64,000 nucleotides of DNA. Origin: an uncultured Collinsella sp. (lineage in GTDB: Bacteria; Actinomycetota; Coriobacteriia; Coriobacteriales; Coriobacteriaceae). A program made the translations under genes and the position numbers. Of this stretch, positions 1 through 7,562 are shown one piece after another. The DNA is taken from the NCBI GenBank assembly GCA_959019775.1, contig CAUEPS010000002.1:170481-234480 (forward strand). The letters run 5' to 3'. Each line of letters starts with the position of its first letter. Position 1 is the first letter of the stretch. Under the pieces are notes generated by a model. It saw nothing but the letters and a program-made list of their open reading frames with translations. It did no database searches and had not been told where the DNA came from.

Positions 1-1541
1 TCGCGAATCTTAGCGTCGGTCGCCATATCAACCGCGCTGGTGGAGTCATCAAAAATGAGCACGCGCGGATGCTTGAGCAGCGTGCGCGCGATGCAAAGGC
101 GTTGCTTCTGGCCACCCGAAACACCGGCGCCACCTTGGCCCAACTCGCCGTCCAGCCCGCCGATGCGATCAAGGAACTCGTCCACGCACGCCGCGCGGCA
201 AGCCGCGAGGAGCTCATCGTCCGACGCCCGTGGATTGCCCCACTGCAGGTTCTCGCGCACGGTGCCCGTGAACAGCACGTTCTTTTGCAGCACAATGCCC
301 ACGGCGTCGCGCAAGGCGACCAGGTCGTAGTCGCGCACGTCGTGTCCGCCCACAAGCACGGTTCCCTCGGTGGCGTCGTACAGGCGCGCAATCAGCTGCA
401 CAAGCGAGCTCTTGCCCGAGCCCGTGCCGCCGAGGATGCCCACCGTCGAGCCACTCTCGATGCGAAGGTCGATATGCTCGAGCACATCCTCGGCTGCATC
501 CGCGCGGTATTTAAAGGAAACGTCGCGAAACTCGATACTGCCGTCCGCTGGCGTCGCAATCGCGAGGTCTCCCGCGGGGTTGGCGATAAAGGGCTCCTCA
601 TCGAGCACCTCGGCGATACGGCCCACACTCGTAAGAGCGCGCGTGAGCAGCAAAAACACGTTGGAAATCATCATGAGCGAATTCATGATCAGCAGCACGT
701 AGCTCATAAAGCCCGTGAGCGAGCCCACGCCCAGCTTGCCGGCGAGAATCATGCGGCCGCCAATCCACAGGATGGAGAGCGCAGCCACGTACATCGACAG
801 CTGAAACACCGGCAGGTTGAGCACCGCGCTGCCAAAGGTCTTTGTCGCAGTGCGCGCGAGCTCGGTATTGACGGTGTCGAACTTGGCCTCCTCGTGCTCG
901 GTACGAACGTAGGCCTTGACGGCACGCACGGCGGTGAGGTCTTCCTGTACCACGCCGTTGAGGTGGTCCATCGAGGTCTGGAGTTGGCGGTAGAGCGGGC
1001 TCACGCGATAGGTGATGACGCCCAGCACGATTGCCAGCACGGGCAAGATGATCGCAAAGACGGTGGCGAGCGGGCGCGACAGCATCAGCGCGTAGATAAG
1101 GCTGATGATAAGCGTCACCGGGCCGCGCACCATAGGGCGAAAGCCGTTGCCCACAGCATTTTGGATAACGGTGATATCCGTGGTCATGCGGGTGACGAGC
1201 GAGCTGGCGTCGTAGTTGTCCAGGTTACCAAAAGCGAGCGTCTGAATCTTTTTGTACTCGGCCTCGCGCAGGTTAGCGCCTAGGCCCGAGGCAACGCGGG
1301 CAGACGTGCGGGCATAACCCAAGCCCAGTACCAGCGAAAGCGCAGCGCACACCAACATGTACGCGCCCTGCAGCAGCATGTAGTTGATATCACCCGCAGG
1401 CACGCCCACATCGATGATGTTGGCCATGATGACCGGGATAAACAGCTCGAGCACCGTCTCGACCGACACAAAGAACACGCCGAGGATGGCATCGCGACGG
1501 TATGCCCCTAGGTAGGAAAACAGTATTTTGAGATTGCGCAC
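1..1541 (-). CDS. ABC exporter half-transporter (permease fused to ATPase), 3' end outside window
   Basis: An N-terminal six-helix exporter domain is followed by an ATPase domain, so this is a half-transporter of the multidrug/lipid exporter type acting in the cytoplasmic membrane. Visible motifs are Walker A GGTGSGKSS, the signature VSGGQRQR and Walker B LIFDDSTSAVD. The usual catalytic Glu after Walker B is Asp, as in the degenerate site of heterodimeric exporters, so I infer a partner subunit lying beyond the left edge. The GTG at 1541 is the first start after an in-frame TGA and has a weak GGGG upstream. The last residues of the ATPase (H-loop region) are cut off by the window. It is divergent from the MATE gene. 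The substrate is unknown. Confidence 0.88.
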   Translation of the reverse strand, partial: MRNLKILFSYLGAYRRDAILGVFFVSVETVLELFIPVIMANIIDVGVPAGDINYMLLQGAYMLVCAALSLVLGLGYARTSARVASGLGANLREAEYKKIQTLAFGNLDNYDASSLVTRMTTDITVIQNAVGNGFRPMVRGPVTLIISLIYALMLSRPLATVFAIILPVLAIVLGVITYRVSPLYRQLQTSMDHLNGVVQEDLTAVRAVKAYVRTEHEEAKFDTVNTELARTATKTFGSAVLNLPVFQLSMYVAALSILWIGGRMILAGKLGVGSLTGFMSYVLLIMNSLMMISNVFLLLTRALTSVGRIAEVLDEEPFIANPAGDLAIATPADGSIEFRDVSFKYRADAAEDVLEHIDLRIESGSTVGILGGTGSGKSSLVQLIARLYDATEGTVLVGGHDVRDYDLVALRDAVGIVLQKNVLFTGTVRENLQWGNPRASDDELLAACRAACVDEFLDRIGGLDGELGQGGAGVSGGQKQRLCIARTLLKHPRVLIFDDSTSAVDMATDAKIR

Positions 1542-1581
1542 GCAGGTTCAACCCCCATCAAACGTTGTTCGCAAACGCACG

Positions 1582-1750
1582 TATTATTGCGCGCCGAATA
1601 ATGGTGTCAAGTATTCCGAAATCGTTTTCTGCAAGGTTAGCGACGGCGGCGAGTTCTCGTGACGTGTGTCCATATTCACTCGGAATAATGGTGCGCGCGA
1701 TTTTTTTCGCCCCACTGCCGACACAAACCTTGACTCTACAATCGTTGTAG
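1582..1750. promoter_or_regulatory. Divergent intergenic region with operator-like repeats
   Basis: Between the two divergent exporters there is a perfect 6-3-6 inverted repeat, CTACAA-TCG-TTGTAG (1736-1750), directly after a TTGACT (1730-1735) that could be a -35 element. Upstream, the word GAATAATGGTG occurs twice (1596-1606 and 1683-1693), the first copy in an ATTATT/AATAAT inverted repeat. TATTCCG (1612-1618) is inverted at 1681-1687. This looks like binding sites for a regulator of one or both exporters. No regulator gene is adjacent. Confidence 0.4.
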
Positions 1751-1800
1751 GGTTTTCACTACACTGGTACGTAAACAAACCCAGCCAGAAAGCCCCACCT

Positions 1801-3147
1801 ATGGAACACGACCTCACACGCGGCAATATCCTTAAGACCATCGCGGTCTTTGCCCTGCCTTATATGCTCTCGTACTTTTTACAGATGCTCTACGGCATGG
1901 CCGACCTGTACATGATGGGGCAGTTTAGCGGCGCCGCCGGCATCACCGCCGTTGGCAATGGCGCGCAGACGCTCTATATCATTACCGTAACGCTTGTGGG
2001 CCTAGCCATGGGAACGACGGTCATCGTCGGCCACGCCGTGGGTTCGCGTCGCTTCGACCGCGCCGAGACCGCCATCGGCAACACCATTACGCTCTTTATG
2101 GGCGTCTCGGTGGTACTGGCCGTCATCTTGTTTGCACTATGCCCGCAAATCGTGGCGCTCATTGGTACGCCGCCCGAGGCGGTCGAAGGCACCGCCGCCT
2201 ACCTGCGTATCTGCTTTGTCGGCATTCCCTTTATCGCCGCGTACAACATCCTCTCGGCCATCTTTCGCGGCCTGGGCGATTCGCGCTCGCCCATGTACGT
2301 GATCGGTGTGGCGTGCATCATCAACATCGCACTCGACTTTCTGTTTATCGGCCACATGGGGCTCGGCCCCGTGGGTGCGGCGCTCGGCACGGTAACCGCC
2401 CAGACGGCCAGCGTTGCCCTCGCGCTCGTGTGGCTCAAGAGCCGCCGCACGAACATCCACGTTAAGCGCAGCGACCTGCGCCCCCAGCCCGAGGTGCTCG
2501 GCAGCATCCTTAAGATCGGCGTGCCCGTGGCCGTCCAGGACGGCTGCATCCAGGTGGCGTTTATGTTTATCACCGTCATCGCCAACCACCGAGGGCTCGT
2601 CGACGCTGCCGCCGTGGGCCTGGTCGAGAAGATGATCAGCTTTTTGTTCATTGTGCCGAGTTCCATGGGTGCCACCGTCAGCGCGCTCACGGCGCAAAAT
2701 GCCGGTGCGGGCAAGGGCAACCGCGCGCGTCAGGTGCTCAAGAATGCCATGACGATCTCGGTGGTGTACGGCTGCCTGATCACGGTGCTGATATGGCTGG
2801 TGGCACCGGCGTTTATTGGCTTTTTTGCCAAGGACCCTGCGGTGGTCGCGGCCGGTACCGGCTATATGCACAGTTATATTTTCGACGCAATCTTTGCCGG
2901 CATTCACATTTGCTTTAGCGGCTTTTTCGCTGCATACGGCAAGAGCTACATCGGCTTTGCGCACAACGTGCTGGCCGTGGCGCTCATTCGCGTGCCGGGC
3001 GCGTGGTTGCTGTCGAATGCCTATTCCGACACGCTGTTTCCCATGGGTATCGCCTCGCCGTGCGGGTCGATTCTGTCGGCGGTCATCTGTGTTATCGCGT
3101 TTACCGTACTCAACCGCCGCGGAGCTTTTGACAAACTGATGGTGTAG
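1801..3147 (+). CDS. MATE family efflux transporter
   Basis: This is a 448-residue, very hydrophobic protein with about 12 predicted membrane helices and two homologous halves, typical in length for MATE (multidrug and toxic compound extrusion) antiporters, which expel organic cations using Na+ or H+ gradients. The first half contains the family-like stretch GNGAQTLYIITVTLVGLAMG and both halves carry small-residue-rich helices. I chose the ATG at 1801 because MEHDLTRGNI matches the usual MATE N-terminus. A longer in-frame extension to 1666 would run through the promoter-like region. The ribosome binding site is weak. It is transcribed away from the ABC exporter. Substrate unknown. Confidence 0.9.
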   Translation: MEHDLTRGNILKTIAVFALPYMLSYFLQMLYGMADLYMMGQFSGAAGITAVGNGAQTLYIITVTLVGLAMGTTVIVGHAVGSRRFDRAETAIGNTITLFMGVSVVLAVILFALCPQIVALIGTPPEAVEGTAAYLRICFVGIPFIAAYNILSAIFRGLGDSRSPMYVIGVACIINIALDFLFIGHMGLGPVGAALGTVTAQTASVALALVWLKSRRTNIHVKRSDLRPQPEVLGSILKIGVPVAVQDGCIQVAFMFITVIANHRGLVDAAAVGLVEKMISFLFIVPSSMGATVSALTAQNAGAGKGNRARQVLKNAMTISVVYGCLITVLIWLVAPAFIGFFAKDPAVVAAGTGYMHSYIFDAIFAGIHICFSGFFAAYGKSYIGFAHNVLAVALIRVPGAWLLSNAYSDTLFPMGIASPCGSILSAVICVIAFTVLNRRGAFDKLMV

Positions 3148-3149
3148 CG

Positions 3150-3245
3150 GGGCAACGCGAGATCGCCCTGATCGATGACATCATCAGCAACGACCCGGCA
3201 ACCTACGTGACACAGATCACGGTGCCCGTTGCTCCAGCAAAGTAA
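3150..3245 (+). pseudogene. Remnant: 3' tail of an unidentified gene
   Basis: Directly after the MATE stop codon an open frame reads to a TAA at 3243 and ends with NDPATYVTQITVPVAPAK. It has no start codon of its own. The tail resembles the one at 4975-5025, and both run into strong terminators. I infer a gene end left after a deletion. The parent family is not recognised. Confidence 0.4.
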
Positions 3246-3285
3246 GAACCGCCCGGAAGGCATCGCGCTTCCAGGCGGTTCTTAC
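3242..3285. terminator. Bidirectional rho-independent terminator
   Basis: An 18-bp stem (3242-3259 with 3268-3285, one G-T pair) encloses an 8-nt loop. It lies between the convergent MATE gene and the toxin gene whose stop codon it touches. Confidence 0.7.
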
Positions 3286-3620
3286 TAATCATCATCCAGC
3301 AACTCGAATCGATTTCTAGATATCACCAATGCGGCATAATCTTGGCTTTGGTGAAAGACATGGGCGACCACAACGTCCTCGTTATCGTAGTAATAAAGTA
3401 TTACATAAGAATTAACGAGGCAGGCATGGTAACCAAGCACTGCAAGCTCGGGTAACTTCGATAAGCCGTAGTCAACTACACCACTTTGAAGAAGCTGGAG
3501 CTGGCTACGGTATTTATCAAGAAAGTGCCGGGCAGTAAAAATACCATGCCCCAATAGATAATCAACGATATCGTCAACTTCTTGTTCAGCTGTAGGCAGA
3601 ATCTTGACGTTATAGGCCAT
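3285..3620 (-). CDS. RelE/ParE family toxin of a type II toxin-antitoxin system
   Basis: This 111-residue protein fits the RelE/ParE fold: an N-terminal helix pair (TAEQEVDDIVDYLLGHG), then strands ending in YHACLVNSYVILYYYDNEDVVVAHVFHQSQDY. RelE members cleave ribosome-bound mRNA and ParE members poison gyrase; the sequence alone does not settle which. The start at 3620 (MAYNVKI) was chosen because it overlaps the end of the antitoxin gene by 11 bases, the usual coupling, and removes an unsupported 19-residue extension. It is second in a two-gene operon controlled from the palindrome at 3893-3914. Confidence 0.85.
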   Translation of the reverse strand: MAYNVKILPTAEQEVDDIVDYLLGHGIFTARHFLDKYRSQLQLLQSGVVDYGLSKLPELAVLGYHACLVNSYVILYYYDNEDVVVAHVFHQSQDYAALVISRNRFELLDDD

Positions 3621-3879
3621 ATTTTGCCTCAAGGTCATCGAGAGCCTCAAAGGCATCACGCGCCGTGCCAGCAGCACGCTCCCGCTCGGCCACAGCTATA
3701 CGAGCCATCAGACGAGCCTTAGCCTGTTCCTGAACCATGAGGTCGTAGTCCTCGGATCGAAGTACAACAAATTTGCTATAGCCGTTTTTTGTAACAGTCA
3801 CTGGACCAGTAGTAGTTTCAACGAGCTCCGAGAATTTCGCGGTGTCCCGCATATCTTTAATTGGAACGCAAACAGGCAT
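3610..3879 (-). CDS. Phd/YefM family antitoxin
   Basis: This 89-residue protein has the Phd/YefM N-terminal DNA-binding fold (IKDMRDTAKFSELVETTTGPVTVTKNGYSKFVVLRSEDY), which binds the operator. Its charged C-terminal half (ARLMARIAVAERERAAGTARDAFEALDDLEAKYGL) should wrap the toxin. It precedes and overlaps the RelE/ParE toxin. An AGGAG lies a few bases upstream of the ATG. Autoregulation through the adjacent palindrome is inferred from the family. Confidence 0.88.
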   Translation of the reverse strand: MPVCVPIKDMRDTAKFSELVETTTGPVTVTKNGYSKFVVLRSEDYDLMVQEQAKARLMARIAVAERERAAGTARDAFEALDDLEAKYGL

Positions 3880-3892
3880 GGCACACTCCTAA

Positions 3893-3914
3893 CATAATTG
3901 TGTACATAATTATG
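3893..3914. promoter_or_regulatory. Operator palindrome of the RelE/ParE-type module
   Basis: CATAATT (3893-3899) and AATTATG (3908-3914) flank a nearly symmetrical GTGTACAT core, giving a 22-bp near-perfect palindrome ending 14 bases before the antitoxin start. It is the expected place for antitoxin autorepression. Confidence 0.6.
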
Positions 3915-3950
3915 AAGTATAGCTCAGCTAACGAGCATCAGCTACAGGAG

Positions 3951-3987
3951 AACCGCCATGTCGAGGACAGTCCCCGATATGGCGGTT
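3951..3987. terminator. Terminator between the two toxin-antitoxin operons
   Basis: AACCGCCATGTCG (3951-3963) pairs with CGATATGGCGGTT (3975-3987), with one wobble pair. It lies immediately after the PIN toxin stop and insulates that operon from the RelE/ParE-type one. There is a short T run on the + side. Confidence 0.6.
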
Positions 3988-4410
3988 TTACTCCTCCGGA
4001 ATCGGAAACGCACGGATGAACTCTGCAGGCGAGAAGGTCTTGATGGTCGAGCGCACAAAAGCGGCGCGGTCACGCGTGATGATAAAGTCCACGCCGGCAC
4101 GCTCGGCCATCGCACGGATACAGCCGTCCTCAAAGTCCGGCTCATCGGAATAGGCGGAGGTAAAACAAGCTTCTTGGTCGAGAGGCTCTACCGAGTAGCT
4201 CTTAAGACAGTCGCGCACTACCTCGCGGGCGCGCGCCTCGCCTGCCTGTTTAGTGAGAATGTAGTACGCGTCCTTGAGAGAGCAGGCCGAAACAATACCC
4301 TCGATAAGTCCCACGTCAACGAGCCCCTTGATCGTTTGCGCCGCTGCGTGCTCCGGCCGGCCCGGAAGCACGCAATCGAGCAGAAAATTGGTATCGAGAA
4401 ATGCCCTCAT
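3988..4410 (-). CDS. PIN-domain toxin (VapC-like ribonuclease)
   Basis: This is a 140-residue PIN domain. The acidic residues expected for Mg2+-dependent RNase activity are visible: D6 in FLDTNFLLD, a central Glu/Asp (SLKDAYYILTK), D in EPDFEDGCIRA and D in VDFIITRD. PIN toxins cleave tRNA or rRNA. Its ATG overlaps the antitoxin stop by four bases (ATGA), so the pair is translationally coupled. The C-terminus FSPAEFIRAFP is typical of the PIN_3-type branch. Confidence 0.87.
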   Translation of the reverse strand: MRAFLDTNFLLDCVLPGRPEHAAAQTIKGLVDVGLIEGIVSACSLKDAYYILTKQAGEARAREVVRDCLKSYSVEPLDQEACFTSAYSDEPDFEDGCIRAMAERAGVDFIITRDRAAFVRSTIKTFSPAEFIRAFPIPEE

Positions 4411-4799
4411 AGGTAGCGCTCCCTCGCGACGCGCTTTTCATCTTCAACCGTCATCGTATCGAGCGGCGTTCCCTTTGGCATGTTAGCTACGATATCGAGA
4501 TACTCCTGGTAGTCCTCATCCTCCGCGAGCATCTCACGGATCTCCTTCCAGGTGATCTTGGGATGCCACATCGTACCCACGTCGCGCTTGGGCTTGTCCG
4601 AGCCGCGCGTCGGCTTTGCACCCCCGCGCTCTTGGGCAGCGTCATATTCCACTGCGACCGGGCCTTGATAGTCGAGCGGCACAATCTTGAACAACGGCTT
4701 GCTCCGCTTGAAGACCACAACCTCTTCGCCCTCATTGGCAACCCTTTCGGCCACCTGCGTAAGGTTTTGGCGCAGCTCCGAAAACGCGACGGTAACCAT
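4407..4799 (-). CDS. Phd-like antitoxin partner of the PIN toxin
   Basis: This 130-residue protein begins with a Phd/YefM-type domain (MVTVAFSELRQNLTQVAERVANEGEEVVVFKRSKPLFKIVPLD), followed by a charged, probably disordered toxin-binding region. The ATG at 4799 follows GAGGAG at good spacing; an extension to 4817 lacks support. It is longer than a usual Phd (about 80-90 residues) because of the C-terminal part. Phd antitoxins paired with PIN toxins are known. Confidence 0.83.
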   Translation of the reverse strand: MVTVAFSELRQNLTQVAERVANEGEEVVVFKRSKPLFKIVPLDYQGPVAVEYDAAQERGGAKPTRGSDKPKRDVGTMWHPKITWKEIREMLAEDEDYQEYLDIVANMPKGTPLDTMTVEDEKRVARERYL

Positions 4800-4834
4800 A
4801 ACGGCTCCTCTCAACATATATCTTTACTGCACAG

Positions 4835-4866
4835 TATACACGTTAATGTTAATGTTAAAGTGTATA
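4835..4866. promoter_or_regulatory. Operator of the Phd/PIN module
   Basis: TATACACGTTAA (4835-4846) and TTAAAGTGTATA (4855-4866) form 12-bp arms matching at 11 positions. Inside are three hexamers in tandem, TTAATG TTAATG TTAAAG. The site is 36 bases upstream of the antitoxin start. Autorepression is inferred. Confidence 0.55.
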
Positions 4867-4974
4867 AAACTCATCACAATGGGGCAGCCCCGTTGTGGGA
4901 CCTCACTGCGAGGCCCCTTTGCTTTGTATGAATCTTCTATCGCTCCGGAACGACACCGCTCCGCAGGGTCACCC

Positions 4975-5025
4975 TCAGCAACCTACATGACGCAGATCAT
5001 GCTGCCCGCCACCACGCCCAAATAA
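4975..5025 (+). pseudogene. Second gene-tail remnant, related to 3150-3245
   Basis: The frame SATYMTQIMLPATTPK followed by TAA parallels ATYVTQITVPVAPAK plus TAA at 3201-3245, and is likewise followed by a terminator. No start codon is attached. Probably a duplicated 3' end left after rearrangement around the toxin-antitoxin cluster. Confidence 0.35.
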
Positions 5026-5063
5026 AAACCTCCCGGAAAGTATCAACCTTTCCGGGAGGTTTT
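5025..5063. terminator. Terminator of ligA
   Basis: A perfect 16-bp stem (5025-5040 with 5048-5063, core CCTCCCGGAAAG) and 7-nt loop. On the minus strand it is followed by TTTTTATTTG, fitting termination of ligA. Confidence 0.8.
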
Positions 5064-5083
5064 CTAATTTGATTATCGATGCA

Positions 5084-7312
5084 CTAAGCCTGGGGCACCT
5101 GACCAGTAGCCAAGATCTGCTCGAGCGCGTCCTCGTCCAGCACGGGTACGCCCAGCTGCTCGGCCTTGGTAAGCTTGGAACCCGCTTTGGGACCGGCAAC
5201 CAGATAGCTCGTCTTCTTTGAAACACTGCCCGAGACCTTGGCACCAAGCACCTTGAGCGCCGCGCCCGCCTCGTCGCGCGTGCGGTTGACGAGCGTGCCG
5301 GTGAGCACGAAGGTCAGGCCCGCAAGTGGCTGTGCGTCGGCGAGCTCGCCTGCCACGCCAGCGTCGGCTGCGGCTTGCGCGTGCGCGGCGCTCAAATCGA
5401 CCTCGAGCGACAGGCCCGCCTGGCGCAGGCGCTCCAGCACGGCAAGGTTCTCGGGCACGGCCAGGAACTGCTTGACGCTCGCCGCAATCTTAGGACCGAT
5501 GCCCTCGCACTCGGCGATATCCTCTTCACTCGCCAAGACGAGCTTGTCAATCGACAGGAATCGCTCGGCGATGACCTCACCCACGCTCTTGCCCACGTGG
5601 CGGATACCCAGGGCAAACAGCACGCGACCGAGCGGCTGGCTCTTGGACTTGTTGAGCTCGGCGATGATTTTCTCGGCCGTCTTGAGGCCTACCGGAATGG
5701 GGTCACCCTTCTTGACGCCCTTTTTGCTGTTGGGGCTGGCATAGGTGCGCCCCGTGTCCAGTCCGGCGATGTCGTCGACCGTGAGCTGGTAGAAGTCCGC
5801 GACATCGTGGATAAGGCCGGCGGCGATCATCTTGTCGACGATCTCGTCGCCCAGGCCGTCGACGTCCATGCAGCCGCGGCTCACCCAGTGGAGCAAGCGC
5901 TCCTTGAGCTGCGCGGGACAGTCGATAGAAACGCAACGGTAAGCGACTTCGCCATCCTCGTGAACCACGGGGCTGCCGCACACGGGGCAGACCTCGGGCA
6001 TGTGCCAGTCGACCGAATCGGCCGGGCGCTTGTCGAGCACCGGGCCCACAACCTCGGGGATTACGTCGCCTGCCTTATGCACGATGATGGTGTCGCCCTC
6101 GCGCACGTTTTTGCGACGGATCTCGTCGATGTTGTGTAGCGTGGCGCGCGCGATGGTGGAGCCGGCGACCGTCACCGGGTCGAACTCGGCGACCGGCGTG
6201 AGCACACCGGTGCGGCCCACCTGGATGCGAATTTCGCGCAGGACGGTCTGCTTTTCCTCGGGCGGGAACTTAAAGGCAATGGCCCAGCGCGGCGCGCGGG
6301 CGGTAAAGCCCAGGTCGAGCTGCTGCTGGAAGCTGTCGACCTTTACGACCACGCCATCGATGTCGTAGTCCAGGTCACCGCGATGCTCGAGGGCCTGGGC
6401 GCAGAACTCGTGGACCTCGGCCGGCGTGGCGCAGCGTGCCACGTTGGGGTTGACGCTAAAGCCGGCGCTACGCAGCCAATCGAGAAACTCGCGCTGGCTG
6501 TGAACGTGCAGCGGGTCGGTATCGGCGATGGCGTAGATAAAGGTGGCGAGATCGCGGCGCGCCGTGACCTTGGGGTCCTTTTGGCGCAGGCTGCCGGCGG
6601 CAGCGTTGCGCGGGTTGGCGAAGGGGTCGCGGCCCTCGGCATCGGCCTCTTCATTCAGACGAACAAAGCTGCCCTTGGGCATATAGACCTCACCGCGCAC
6701 CTCGATGGTGCGCTCGCGGTCGGCACCCATGTGGGCGAGCGCAGACTCGGACAGGTGCATGGGCACATCCTTGATGGTGCGCACATTGAGCGACACGTCC
6801 TCGCCCGTGGTGCCATCGCCACGTGTGGCCGCACGTACGAAGGTGCCGTTTTGGTAGGTAAGCGCCACGCCCAGGCCGTCGATCTTAAGCTCGCAGGTAT
6901 AGGTAACGCTGCCGGCGCCGAGCGCATCCTCGGCGCGCTGGAGCCACGCGTCAAGTTCGTCCAGATCCATGGCATCGTCCATGGAATACATGCGCGCCAT
7001 GTGCGTGACCGGCGTAAACTGCTCGCTCACGTAGCCGCCCACGCGCTGGGTATAGCTGTCGGGCGTCACCAGGTCGGGGTAGGTCGCCTCGATTTCCTGC
7101 AGCTCAACGAGCATTTTGTCAAAGGCAGCGTCCGTGATCTCGGGCGCATCGAGCATGTAGTAGCGATAGGCGTGGTAATCGAGCTCGTGGCGCAGCTCGG
7201 CCGCACGCGCTGCCGCCTGGGCACGGGCATCGGCCGGTGCAGCGGCATCCGCGCTCGCGGGCGTTTCGGTATCGATGTCCACGCCGTCACCAAACAGGCT
7301 CGATTGCTCCAT
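5084..7312 (-). CDS. ligA: NAD-dependent DNA ligase LigA
   Basis: This enzyme seals nicks in replication and repair using NAD+. The 742-residue protein has all expected parts in order: the Ia domain with DYHAYRYYMLDAPEITDAAFD (NAD binding), the adenylation motif CELKIDG with the adenylated Lys at about residue 143, an OB fold, a four-Cys zinc site beginning CPVCGSP and ending DCPAQ, helix-hairpin-helix repeats and a C-terminal BRCT domain (LAGLTFVLTGTL onward). It is slightly longer than E. coli LigA owing to an Ala-rich N-terminal extension. The ATG follows AAGGAGTG. It appears to be transcribed alone. Confidence 0.97.
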   Translation of the reverse strand: MEQSSLFGDGVDIDTETPASADAAAPADARAQAAARAAELRHELDYHAYRYYMLDAPEITDAAFDKMLVELQEIEATYPDLVTPDSYTQRVGGYVSEQFTPVTHMARMYSMDDAMDLDELDAWLQRAEDALGAGSVTYTCELKIDGLGVALTYQNGTFVRAATRGDGTTGEDVSLNVRTIKDVPMHLSESALAHMGADRERTIEVRGEVYMPKGSFVRLNEEADAEGRDPFANPRNAAAGSLRQKDPKVTARRDLATFIYAIADTDPLHVHSQREFLDWLRSAGFSVNPNVARCATPAEVHEFCAQALEHRGDLDYDIDGVVVKVDSFQQQLDLGFTARAPRWAIAFKFPPEEKQTVLREIRIQVGRTGVLTPVAEFDPVTVAGSTIARATLHNIDEIRRKNVREGDTIIVHKAGDVIPEVVGPVLDKRPADSVDWHMPEVCPVCGSPVVHEDGEVAYRCVSIDCPAQLKERLLHWVSRGCMDVDGLGDEIVDKMIAAGLIHDVADFYQLTVDDIAGLDTGRTYASPNSKKGVKKGDPIPVGLKTAEKIIAELNKSKSQPLGRVLFALGIRHVGKSVGEVIAERFLSIDKLVLASEEDIAECEGIGPKIAASVKQFLAVPENLAVLERLRQAGLSLEVDLSAAHAQAAADAGVAGELADAQPLAGLTFVLTGTLVNRTRDEAGAALKVLGAKVSGSVSKKTSYLVAGPKAGSKLTKAEQLGVPVLDEDALEQILATGQVPQA

Positions 7313-7459
7313 AGCGGCACTCCTTCGCTCGATTTCAAACGGATACTAGAGTACCACCGGTCGCAACGAGGCCGTATAGCCCTTTCGAACCGCACCGAAT
7401 CGGCAGCCGACGGACCGGGGTTGATCGCGCGATCAAACCATACCCTTGCCATTTCCAAA

Positions 7460-7490
7460 TGATCCGTTTTCCTCCGTACCCAACGGATCA
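7460..7490. repeat. Dispersed hairpin repeat, copy 1
   Basis: TGATCCG (7460-7466) pairs with CGGATCA (7484-7490). The first 17 bases from 7461, GATCCGTTTTCCTCCGT, recur exactly at 41699-41715, and 27 of 30 positions match overall. It lies between ligA and htrA. Confidence 0.55.
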
Positions 7491-7498
7491 ATAAGAAA

Positions 7499-7536
7499 AG
7501 AGGGGGCTGTCCCACGTTGATGGGACAGCCCCCTCT
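7499..7536 (-). terminator. Terminator of htrA
   Basis: A perfect 16-bp stem (7499-7514 with 7521-7536) and 6-nt loop. On the minus strand it is followed by TTTTCTTATTG, a good U-tract. Confidence 0.85.
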
Positions 7537-7562
7537 GGCCTCGATATGCGCGAAACGGCTCG

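Noticed and set aside
69..1283. A 404-codon open frame on the plus strand across the ABC exporter gene
   Set aside because: It lies antisense to a gene with clear Walker motifs. Long antisense frames are expected in GC3-rich DNA, and the product (Ala, Arg, His-rich) matches no family. The same holds for long antisense frames over ligA, htrA, feoB, ebgA, aspS, ppc, the YhgE pair and others.
1666..1800. 45-residue N-terminal extension of the MATE protein
   Set aside because: It would translate the promoter and operator-like region, and the family N-terminus matches the ATG at 1801.
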